Shown here in pieces: positions 22,216 through 32,000 of a stretch of DNA of 64,000 nucleotides. Within the stretch, counting starts at the first letter, position 1; every line of letters starts with the position of its first letter. The DNA comes from Litsea cubeba (Eukaryota > Streptophyta > Magnoliopsida > Laurales > Lauraceae). Below the pieces are notes generated by a model. It worked only from the letters and a program-made list of their open reading frames with translations. It was not told where the DNA came from and searched no databases. The stretch is taken from NCBI GenBank assembly GCA_012931725.1, contig CM022951.1:31528605-31592604 (forward strand), given 5' to 3'. Made by a program: the position numbers and the translations under genes.

Positions 22216-22853
22216 GAACTAACTTTCCATGTCACCACATTTTGTGTTTAGATTGGTGTATTATTGGTGGTGTATTTTGTATTGGAAGAAGGCAGGATTT
22301 TGTTTAAACTTCTACTTTCAGTTTATGGATGGTCATGTTTATGTCATTTTCAAAGTGTAAGACTTCTTATTAATATCCTTATATAGTAAATGACATCTTT
22401 TAGATCTATTTGCCATCTACATAAATGCTTTTTCTTTCCTTTACATTGAAGATATCAAAGTTATGCTATGAGAAAGGTATATGTTTGCATGAGTATTGTT
22501 TGCAGACTATTTAGCAATTTGATGTCAATGGGGGAGAAGAAGAAGAAACATAAAGACTAAGTGGGAGATGAAGACTAAAGAAGATGAAGAGGAGTTGAAG
22601 CAAAGACACCATTGCTAGAACAATGGGGGAGAGCAAGGACATTGGGGGAGAAAAGAGAATGAGCAGATTATGAACAATGGGGGAGAGCAAGAACATTGGG
22701 GGAGCTGAAGTAAGAAGAAGTGGATTGGACAAATGGAAAGCAAGAACATTGGGGGAGCTGAAGTAAGAAGAAGTGGGTTGGACAAATGTGATGAGTTGAT
22801 AGTTTTAATGGGTGGTTGAGTGTTATTTGCCATCAAATTGCAAAGGGGGAGAT
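22216..22853 (+). repeat. Repeated polypurine tracts before the C 3' LTR
   Basis: TGGGGGAG-type tracts occur at about 22530, 22562, 22624, 22644, 22678, 22697, 22750 and finally AAAGGGGGAGAT at 22842-22853, abutting the LTR. Several sit in a duplicated AGCAAGAACATTGGGGGAGC unit. Multiplied polypurine tracts are a published hallmark of Sireviruses. The last one is the likely functional plus-strand primer. The part before 22500 shows nothing further. Confidence 0.8.
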
Positions 22854-24698
22854 TGTTAGACCCTAAGTTGTTTGCAATTTGATGTCTTGCATTTGCATAA
22901 TAGTCATCTCATTAGGTTCATTTTCATTTCACATGTTTCTTCTTGAAAATCATCTTTTAACTCAACCTACTCATGTTTTGATTTAAACACTTTTTTGGTT
23001 GATTTGAACCTTGATTTTAATCATGTTTTTCTTGATGAAACAATGCATAAAGACACCCTTCAAATCTGAGTTTTTAAATGATTTCAAAAGGTTCATTTTT
23101 CAAAACTTCAGATGTTCAGAAAATTGACCTGACCAGTCTGTCGGTCAAGTCATCGGTTCCCATCGGTCAACCCACAAGTGAACCAAGGTTAACCATCGAT
23201 TCCCATTGGTCAGCCTATCGGTTCCCATCGGTCCACCGATAGTGCATGAAATCTCAGACCGAGACTCGTCGGTTCCAAAAACAGACGGCACCTTTTTCCA
23301 TGATTGTTGTGCTATCGGCTCGGCTATTGGTTCCGCATCGGTCAACCGATGAAGGACGGTCAACCGACGAATGCAAAAGGGTCAGGAGAACTGTAAAAAA
23401 TATGACCGTTGCATATGACCGTTGAGCCATCGGTCAACCGACGGATAGTTATCGGTTGACCGACAGGCATCCGTTGGACCACTTTTTCTATAAAAAGCAA
23501 GTTCATTCCAAGAAAAAATGAGATGAGAATAGAGGCCATTTTTGGGTTTTTAGTGCCCAAGCAAAGGGAATGAACTAAGGAAGCTTGTTTGGTCCAAAGG
23601 AAAAGCTAAAGCTTGATTTCAAGAATTTAAATTCTAGTAAGCTTTAATTTCCTTGTTCATATGTATCATGCTTTGGTATAAACTTTTGGAAAATTTTTTC
23701 AAGCATGCTAACTATGTTGTGTGGAATCCATTTCCAATTTAATCTTTGATTCACATGTTTTGGATTTCAACACTTGATTTCAAACCAAGTTTTGTTTTAA
23801 ACTTTGTTAATCATGCTTAGCCAAAATCTTTGATTTCTTCACAACATGATACATTAACTTGTTTGAATCTTTCTTTGTTGTTTTCATTCATTTAAACTTT
23901 AGTTAAACCTTGCTTTGAAAACAACATAGATCATGCATCACATGTTTAGAAATATTTAGGTTCATACAACTTGTGAGACTTTGAGTTTCATATCATCATC
24001 AAGTTAACTTTTATACATGTGATTTGCATATTGACTTCAATCATATATTTGAGTGCTTTAAACTTTCAAATACATTAAGCATATATTAATTGAGCTTATG
24101 TTTTAAACTTGATTGAAGTTTCCACACACACACATATCATGAGCATTCATCTTTGCATTTCATTATGTTGTGTGAGTCTATTTTCACTTTCATATTTGCC
24201 TAATTAAGAGGCACCCAATCAGAGCTTAATTTATTTCTCTCCTAGTGTGTAGACACTTTCTTGAGAAAGAAGACTGTTGTACAGGTTATTGCTTAGCCTA
24301 AGAAAAGCATAGTGTAAAGGTTGTTCTTTAGCCTAGAAAAACAACTTTGTAAAGGTTATTGCTTAGCCTAAGAAAAGCATAGTGTAAAGGTTGTTGTTTA
24401 GCCTAGAAAAACAACTTTGTAAAGGTTATTGCTTAGCCTATTGCAAAAGCATAAATAGTGGAAATCCGGTGGGGTGTTGAGCACAAGCCGGTAGTGGATG
24501 TAGGCATTGAGGCCGAACCACTATAAATCATTGTGCAATGGTGAACTACTTGTGGTGATTGATTAGCTTATCTTCCACACTTTCTCACATAATCATCACT
24601 AGTTTAAAGGTGAATTGAAAAGGAGTTAAAATTGGCCATTAATTGTAGATCACCGTATTCACCCCCCCCCCCTCTAGGGTTAGGATCCCGGACTTTCA
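22854..24698 (+). mobile_element. Element C 3' LTR
   Basis: From TGTTAGACCC to GGACTTTCA. It is nearly identical to the 5' LTR; most differences I noticed are single bases in the palindrome cluster (about 23150-23450). A C-run near 24662 is longer than in the 5' copy. Confidence 0.93.
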
Positions 24699-24703
24699 CC
24701 TCC
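24699..24703. repeat. Target site duplication of element C, right copy (CCTCC)
   Basis: It matches 16629-16633. The B sequence continues across it into the promoter of the antisense gene. Confidence 0.92.
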
Positions 24704-24709
24704 TCCTTG

Positions 24710-24717
24710 CTTTTATA
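24710..24717 (-). promoter_or_regulatory. TATA box of the B antisense gene, separated from its ATG
   Basis: On the minus strand this reads TATAAAAG in CTATAAAAGCAAGG, identical to the A copy at 28955-28962. Its ATG now lies 8.2 kb away (16518), because C inserted in the 5' untranslated region. Confidence 0.7.
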
Positions 24718-24779
24718 GAAGAGAGCAAACCAAAGAAGGAAAGAAGAAAGAGGTAAATGTTACTAATTAGTAACCTTAC

Positions 24780-25015
24780 CAAAAGAAAGAAATTAGAAAG
24801 ATACCTTTCCCAAAAGAAAGATATCTTGAGGGATTCTCTCCCAAAAAGAAATCATTGAGAGATTTTCTCCCAAAAGATAGGAGATTTGAGATATTCTCTC
24901 CCAAATAAAGATATCTTGAGATATTCTCTCCCAAAATAAAGGGAACATGAGAGATTCTCTCCAAGTAAAGATATTCTTAGATATTCTCTATCCAAAGGAG
25001 ATATTTTTAGATATT
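24780..25015. repeat. Upstream repeats of the B antisense promoter
   Basis: Repeats built from AGATATTCTCTCCCAAA and similar units; the counterpart in A is 28640-28890. They lie directly upstream of the TATA box in both copies. Confidence 0.65.
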
Positions 25016-25558
25016 CTTTACAAAAATGACACCATATGAGATCTAAGCCATTTCAAAAGCTTAAGGTCCCATGGGTTAGCCCATGTGAGCCAGGTTTGAC
25101 CACCTAGGCACTAAAATAAAAAAAAAATTTGGGCTTTTAGTCAAAGAGAAATCCCTCTTACCAAGAGCATACAAAAATGGTTCCATGCATCTTTTGAGTT
25201 GATTGGACCATACAAAAAAAAAAAGAATCCAAGCCCCATGCGCTTCCAAAAATCAAACCATCCAGCCTCATCTACCAAATTGAGCCAAAATCTTGAAATT
25301 GACATTCCACAAAAAAACCAAAAACCAAATCCTGGTCCCCTAACTTACCACATACAGCTTGTTAGGTCACAAGACCAAAACCAAAACCAAAATCGACCCC
25401 CCAATATTCCACATACAGCTTGTTGGGTCACACGGTCAAAACCAAACCCGTTCCCCTAACCTGCCACATATAGCTTGTTAGGTTACAAGGTCAAAAATAA
25501 AAACCCAAATCCACATCCCTGATGTCATTTTCAAAACTTTGCCTCAAGATGGTACGTG

Positions 25559-25563
25559 ATCCC
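25559..25563. repeat. Target site duplication of element A, left copy (ATCCC)
   Basis: ATCCC precedes the LTR end at 25564 and recurs at 48693-48697. The B sequence on both sides joins at this point to match the uninterrupted A internal sequence near 28070. Confidence 0.95.
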
Positions 25564-25839
25564 TGATGGACCGCGCTCCTGCTCGGTTCTACCGAGGTCG
25601 GCGGACGTGGGAGTCCGTTTGGTTCCAACCCTTTCGTAACCGGGGGGCAGGGGCGTGCATCAACATTTCTTTTTTTTGTGGGTGTGCCAGATTTTCTATT
25701 TTTACTTGGAATTGCAAGTGGTGATCCGGAGATCAACCTTCACAAGTAAAAAGGAAATCAACTTCTTTCAAGTTTTCCATTGCACATATATTTAAGAAAA
25801 GAGACATTTTTTTGGTTTGCCGCGAAAGGCGATTTTTTT

Positions 25840-25914
25840 GGCATTTATAGCCGATTTTGGCGTTTATAGCCGATTTTTGGCGTTTATAGCCGATTTTGGC
25901 GTTTATAGCCGATT
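25840..25914. repeat. GGCNTTTATAGCC array in the A 3' LTR
   Basis: Four units of about 19 bp. On the element sense strand they read GGCTATAAACGCC. The 5' LTR has the same array at 46657-46727. Confidence 0.8.
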
Positions 25915-27096
25915 TACAATCCTTATCAATAATGAAAGACAAGAATTGTGATTTTTGTCTCTTTTGAAAAAATACAAACTACAATGAAAAGCAAGAAAAG
26001 GAGGATCTAACTTCTCAGGAGATTGTGGGGGACTCGTTTAGATTGACGGTCGCAAGCCATATGTGGGCTTCACCATCATCCATGCAGATGAGAACAGAGG
26101 ATGCTATTGATTCGCTTGGCTTGGCTATAACCTCAGGTTTTTAGAGGACAAAGACCAAAGGAAGGTCCTATGTCCAATAAAAAGCCGAGTAGACGGGCTG
26201 AAAAGCCACATCTAAGCCATTGGAGGCAGGAGGAGAAGGCAAGGACCTTGGGGGGGTACCCCCCTAAGGGACTTTTGTCACCTTGTTGCGGTGGCCGGTG
26301 TAGAACTTCCGCAGAGTTTCCTCTCTTTTTCCTTTCTCTGGATTTCTGTCTGTGTGCTTGTGCTTTTTTCTCTGATGTTTCTGATCTCCTTTCTTCTTGG
26401 AGAGCCCTCCAATTTATAGGCTTTTAGGTAGCCTTTTAGGTGGGTTTATGGGCTTTTATTGTCATTAAGCCGCATAATGGGAGGAGTTACAAAATTGAAT
26501 TGTTTATTTTGTAACTCCTTTTTCTTGGCTTCTGATTGGCCGGAGGAGATTGAGGGCATTTAATCGCCTTTAATCGCCATGATGGGAGGAGTTTCATGGG
26601 TTAAATGCCATGAATTTCTTGACTTGTAACTCCTGAATGCTTGCTTCTGATTGGGCCGTCCAAAGAAATGGATTAATGACTGTAATAAAGTTAGTCAATT
26701 AATCGCATTAAGTGGTCGCCGAGCAGCTGAAGAGTCGCGGGCCGTGCCACGTCTTTTGAGATTCTTCTGTTGATGATCATCGATGGATCTTCATGTAGAT
26801 CGACATCAGATGACCATGTAATTTCAGGTGTTTGTTGCCAACAGCGGGTCGGTGCCATCTGTCCTGTCGATTTCTCGATCGGTCGGGTAGAAAGCACACT
26901 TTTTTGGTTGACCGGGTGGCGATCAATACTGTCTTCGATACTCTTGTTGATTTACCCATGTTTTGGACGGATGTCAGAGGACTTGGTGTCTCAAAAGCAT
27001 GAATTTTGGAAAGTACCAGAGGCTGGGCTCCTCGAATCGCAAAAAAATGGCGAAAACCGGGGTTTCCAGGGCTTTCCCGGCGACCCCGGGTTCCAA

Positions 27097-27172
27097 GGTC
27101 GCCGGCGACCCTGGCCCAGGGTCGCAGGGGCCTGCGACCTTGGGCCAGGGTCGCAGGGGGCTGCGACCCTGG
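27097..27172. repeat. GC-rich perfect hairpins in the A 3' LTR
   Basis: Three successive perfect inverted repeats: GGTCGCCGGCGACC (27097-27110), a 9-bp stem GGTCGCAGG/CCTGCGACC with a 2-nt loop (27120-27139), and a 12-bp stem CCAGGGTCGCAG/CTGCGACCCTGG with a 4-nt loop (27145-27172). The 5' LTR copy (about 47890-47970) has single C/T changes, and the B copies (about 4272-4326) are more decayed. Confidence 0.85.
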
Positions 27173-27901
27173 GGGGGTTTTCCCCCTTTCGTGTCCCGTT
27201 TTGCGTCCGTTTTTGCTTTTTTTTCGATTCTTTTTTCTTCTGTACTTTTCCTTGACATTTTGACCATTTATTGGCCTGATTTCTTTGTAGGAAACCTGAT
27301 GAGAATCCTTGCATTTTATTTTGCAAAGTTTCCAATTTCCTGAGAAAGCCGAAGACTTTGTCGCGCAGAGCTGCCGATTTTCTGTCAAAAGCTAAAACTG
27401 GGCCAAACGATGTCGGAATGACCTGAAATTTGGTGTGAAGCCTCCTGAGCAATAAATAAGACCAACCATAGGCTTTTGTTTGAGTTTTGAAGCCGTTTGG
27501 GGTCCTATCACCTGTGGACTTGCTTTTTGTCGCGATGAAGATGTCATGGTTTGATGTGCGGTCAACCGATGTCCGATTGACTTGAAATTTGACAGGGAAC
27601 CTATTAGAGTCATTTTAAGATGATCCATAGGCTCTGTCTTGGAAACCATGGTCCCGGAGAGCTTTTGTCGCCGAGAGCTCCTTTTCGGCTGTCGGAGAAG
27701 CGAAGTTAGGCCAAATGATTTTGAAATGGCCCGAAACTTCTTGTGTACTCCTCTTTTGGCTGTCTGGAAGAATCTTTCAGTTTTTGTTTGATTCTGACAA
27801 GATTTGATTTTTGGAAGCAGCATTGCCTATTTATGGCAGGTTGCGACTTCATGTAGCTCTTTGGATCTTGAAAAGGCAAAGTGACATTTTTGGTGTCAAC
27901 A

Positions 27902-27912
27902 AATGCCCCCTC
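27902..27912 (-). other. Polypurine tract of element A
   Basis: On the minus strand GAGGGGGCATT abuts TGTTGACACC. B has the same tract before its 3' LTR (48852-48862). Confidence 0.85.
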
Positions 27913-28129
27913 GAGGTACAGCGGCGAGTTGCTTAACTTTTGTAGTCGATGTGCCTCGAAGAGATTTTTGAAGGAGAGCCTGTGACTTGACCAAGAGTCT
28001 TTGAGCAGTGTTTCTTTTTGGTATTTGTAGCCTTTTGAGCTTCCAGGGGAATTTTATGGTAGTGAAAGGGATCACGTACCATCTCGAGGCAAAGTTTTGA
28101 AGATGACATCAGGGATGTGGATTTGGGTT

Positions 28130-28360
28130 TCGACCTTGTGACCTAACAGGCTATATGTGGCAGGTTAGGGGGTCGGGTTTGGTTTTGATCGTGTGTCCCA
28201 ACAAGCTGTATGTGGAATGTTGGGGGATCAATTTTGGTTTTGATCTTGTGACCTAACAGGCTGTATGTGGCAAGTTAGGGGATCAGGTTTTGGTTTTTGG
28301 TTTTGGTCTTGTGACCTAACAGGCTGTATGTGGCAAGTTAGGGGACCAGGATTTGGTTTG
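28130..28360. repeat. Tandem ~70-bp repeats near the A 3' end
   Basis: Four units contain CTTGTGACCTAACAGGCT, TATGTGGCAAGTTAGGGG and a GGTTTTGGTTTT stretch. B has the equivalent on the other strand (about 25320-25500). Confidence 0.75.
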
Positions 28361-28639
28361 ATGGAATGTCAATTTCAAGAATTTGGCTCAATTTGGTAGA
28401 TGAGGCTTGATGGTTTGATTTTTTGGAAGCTCATGGGGCTTGGAATTTTCTTTTGTATGGTCCAATCAACTCAAAAGAGGCATGGAACCATTTTTGTATG
28501 CTCTTGGTAAGAGGGATTTCTCTTTGACTAAAAGCCCAAAATTTTTTTTTTTTTTTTTGTGTGCCTAGGTGGTCAAACCTGGCTCATATGGGCTAACCCA
28601 TGGGACTTTAAGCTTTTGAAATGGCTTAGATCTCATATG

Positions 28640-28890
28640 GTGTCATTTTTGTAAAGAATATTCAAAAATATCTCATTTGGATAGAGAATATCTAAGAATA
28701 TCTTTACTTGGAGAGAATCTCTCATGATCCCTTTATTTTTGGGATAGAATATCTCAAGATATCTTTCTTTTGGGAAAGAATCCGTCATAGATTATATCTT
28801 TTAGAGAAAATCTCTCATTGATTTCTTTTTGGGAGAGAATCCCTCAAGATATCTTTCTTTTGGGAAAGAATCTTTCTAATTTCTTTCTTT
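28640..28890. repeat. Repeats upstream of the A antisense-gene promoter
   Basis: Units of 25-45 bp built from AGAATCTCTCAAGATATC and TTCTTTTGGGA. They end about 65 bp before the TATA box and may hold promoter-proximal elements. Confidence 0.65.
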
Positions 28891-28954
28891 TGGTAAGGTT
28901 ACTAATTAGTAACACTTACCTCTTTCTTCTTTCCTTCTTTGGTTTGCTCTCCTC

Positions 28955-28962
28955 TATAAAAG
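28955..28962 (+). promoter_or_regulatory. TATA box of the A antisense gene
   Basis: TATAAAAG in CTCTATAAAAGCAAGG, 122 bp before the ATG, is followed by a pyrimidine-rich leader (TCTTCTTCAAG repeats). It is conserved in B. Position and spacing fit an RNA polymerase II core promoter. Confidence 0.72.
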
Positions 28963-29083
28963 CAAGGAGAAGGTTGGATCTCTTGCTCTTATTACTTTCT
29001 TTTGCAAAAATCTCAAGAGGGCTTCAAGACCAAGAGCTTTTCTTCTTCAAGATCTTCAAGAGTTTTCTTCTTCTTCTCCATCA

Positions 29084-32000
29084 ATGGCTTCAAGTAAGTT
29101 CTTCTTTTTCAAGAAAACTCCATTGTAGGGAAAAAAAAAGTTCTTCTTTCTTTTTTTTTTTTGTTTCTTTCTTTTTCTTTTCTTCTTTTTTTTTCTTTTC
29201 CACGTGTTTGCTTCCCTTCTTCTCTTTTTTTTTCACACGTTTTTTTTTTTTTTTTTCTTTCTTCTTTTTTTTTTTATGTTTTTTTTTTGTGTGGGCCGTA
29301 CGGACAGATCCGTACGGATCTGGCCGTACGGCCACGTGGCCTGTGGGCCAGCCCTTTTTTTTTCTTCTCTCTTTTTTTTTTTCTTCTCCTCCCTTTTTTT
29401 TTTTTGAGAGAGTTTCTTTTCTTTCTTTTTTTTGTTTTCTTTCCCCTCTCTTTTTTTTTAAGAAAGTTTCTTTTTTCTTTTTTTTTTTTCTTTTTGCTCA
29501 TCATGATAATGCATTTTTTTTCGCAAACCAAGATGTTCATGCATGCTATTATTTGTAAATTAAATTTTGTAGCATGATGTGATAGCATACCTGAAAGTTT
29601 TTCGCAAATTTGGGAACTTGGAGCTCGCAAGTGATGTTGAGCCCTTCCTGATTTTGCGGAGACTTTAGGTTTCGAAAGTTTGGAGTTTCGGAGCTCGCAG
29701 CGATGTTGAGCCCATCTTCAAGCTTTCTATTTCTTTCGGGATAGTTCCTTTTCTTCGGAATTGCCCCGTCATCATGTCAAAATTTCGCCAGATTTTTTTT
29801 AGCGAGATTCTGCCATTTTGATGTTTGATCTTTTTCTTTTCCATCCTTTTCAGGTGGTTCCTCCAGAGCGAACAAGGGTAAAGAGCCTGCTACAAGCGTA
29901 CCTCGTCGATCTTCTAGATCTTCTAATCCGGCCGTTCAGCAGGCTTTTGAGAAGGTCCAGTATGTTGAGAGAAATCTGGAAGAGTGCGACTCCCTCAACA
30001 GAGATGAGATGAGGCAGCGACTGATCACTCTCAAGGGAGAGGAATTCTATAAGATCATGGTAAGCAGTCGTCCATGGGTGATGGAAGATCAGAGCGTTTT
30101 GCCCAAGCCTACCTTCTTCTTTGGTGATGCAGTCCCTGATGACATGACATACCAGAGGAGATGTTTTCAGTTTTCCTTCACAGCAGATGGTGAGAAGAAG
30201 ACTGTTACTACCCGGTCGATGTTTGATCGCACCGTCTCGATTCTGAGCCTTGCCCCCACGTGCCCTAAGAGGGAAGATCCTCCAAGTTGGGTGAGAAGGA
30301 CAAATGTAATCAAGACCGGGGTTTTTGTTGGCGGTTCTCCTGGATATACGGAGAGGTCGCCTGTTGATATGGACCTGTTGATGCCATCCAGCGGCTACCA
30401 GGGCTCTGATTATCCGTCGGTCGATTTGAGACCGGTGGGCCTTGGTATTTTCAGTGGTGACGGCAGCAATTGGATCAAGCCTTTCCGACTTCGAGGTCGT
30501 TTCAATGCTAACTCTGAGTGGAAGTCGTGGACTGATCGCGTCTTGCTGATTGGTGGTGCCGTTTTGAAGGAAGCCGGGATTTTTGATGCGGTCCGCGCCT
30601 TTAGGGAGACCGTGATCTTTTCCGACGAGGCCTTCATGGCTATGCTGGAGTCATTCCTCCCACAAACCAATACCTTCGTTGTGACGAATGGTGAGATTGG
30701 TTTTTCTTTGAAGGAGCTGAGCGCCATTACCGGATTGCCCATCCTCGGCAAACTCTATGAGGAGTTTATGCCGATTGACAGCGTCCTCGAGGGGCAGTCT
30801 GAGGAGTTCAGGCTTTTATACTTTCAGCTCGTCGCCTTCTATGATTTTTTGAAGGAGAAGGGGGGTTCGAAAGTTAGATCCAGCAGTTGGAAGAGTTTTT
30901 GCTCTTCATTCCCCAACTTTTTTGATAGTTGGGAGTCTTCTGATAGCGTGACCCAGGAAGCTGGAGCTCAGGATCCAAAGAAGATCTTGGCCATGCAAGA
31001 AGAGTTGAGAGATTTCTGTGCAAGTACAAACGCCATATGTCCTGACATTGCACTGAGGAGAGATCTCGCTGTGTACCTCACTTATTGGCTTGGTGAGGCT
31101 ATTTTTGCTGGAGGAGATGGAACGCACATCAGGCCGCATTGTATTTTCCCGGCTTGTCAGATGGTGTTTGGAGAGCAGCTTGCTTTGGTGCCAGCTCTTT
31201 ACTCCTACCTGTGTACCGAACTGCAGGCTGCTGCTTTTCTGGTTCGGCTTGGGCTTCCCATGAATAGGGTATTTTCAGCCCATATCTTTTATTCGTGGTA
31301 TGTATACCACTGTCCTGGCTTCCATCGGCTGGGTGCTGCACAGGATGATGATCCTCTGATGATTCGACTGGCTAAGGGCAAAGCCGTGTCCGAATCACTT
31401 TTGTTTGCCCGCATGAGGATCCGACGGTTCAGGGACGTCGAGATGGGGCAATCTTCAGTAAAGCTTTCTCCGGAGTTGCGGAAGAAGGCTTTTGATTTTG
31501 GTGCCTCCCGAGACTCTACCAGGGCGGGGTCGGGAAGGCATTATTCCTTGACAAATGCAGAGAGAGAGTGGCTTTTTAGCATACGTGTCGGCACGATGGT
31601 GTACCGCAGACATCTTTTCGTCGACATCCAGCCGTATGTACCCTCTCGCTTTGCTTTGCAGCTTGGCTTTTCTCAAGGCGTTGTTGGAGCGCCTTCAAGT
31701 ATGGTGAAGCGCTTTGGAGGCTTACAGGACGGGAGAAATGCATGGGCTTTCTATAGTGCTGAAGACACTACAGCCATGATTTCTTATCCTGTGTTGCTGA
31801 CTTCCCGTACTGCCGGCTTTGCGAAGTGGTTCGCGGAGAGCTTCTTGGCATATCGGGGACTTTCCAGGAAGGAGCTTGATGTGAAGCTGGCATCTGGAAA
31901 GGGCCTTGGAAAGTCGGATGGCATCCGGCGAGAGGAAGTTTGGGCCTTCCTTTCTAGAGAGAAGCACAAGATAGGCTTTCTCGGTGACCAGGGCGTCATC

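Larger units (their letters stand above)
16634..24698 (+). mobile_element. Element C: Sirevirus-like Ty1/copia element without pol
   Basis: This is a complete 8,065-bp element. LTRs of 1,852 and 1,845 bp begin TGTTAG and end CTTTCA. An initiator-Met tRNA primer site follows the 5' LTR, and a polypurine tract precedes the 3' LTR. The internal 4.4 kb holds a Gag-like ORF and a second ORF, but no protease, integrase, RT or RNase H. Repeated GGGGGAG tracts before the 3' LTR are a known Sirevirus trait. The LTRs are nearly identical, so the insertion is recent. Mobilisation would need enzymes from a relative. Confidence 0.92.
25564..27901 (-). mobile_element. Element A 3' LTR
   Basis: 2,338 bp; on the minus strand it begins TGTTGACACC and ends GGTCCATCA. 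It contains the GC-rich hairpins (27097-27172), a core promoter whose TATA is changed to TATAAATT (26411-26418), and the GGCGTTTATAGCC array (25840-25914). Confidence 0.95.

Noticed and set aside
26770..27452. Overlapping Gly/Pro/Arg-rich open frames on both strands of the A LTR (also 47562-48243)
   Set aside because: GC-rich hairpin DNA lacks stops in several frames at once; coding is not supported inside an LTR promoter region.
29161..29577. Phe/Ser-rich open frames in several frames
   Set aside because: They are translations of poly-T tracts inside intron 1 of the antisense gene; open in many frames because of low complexity.
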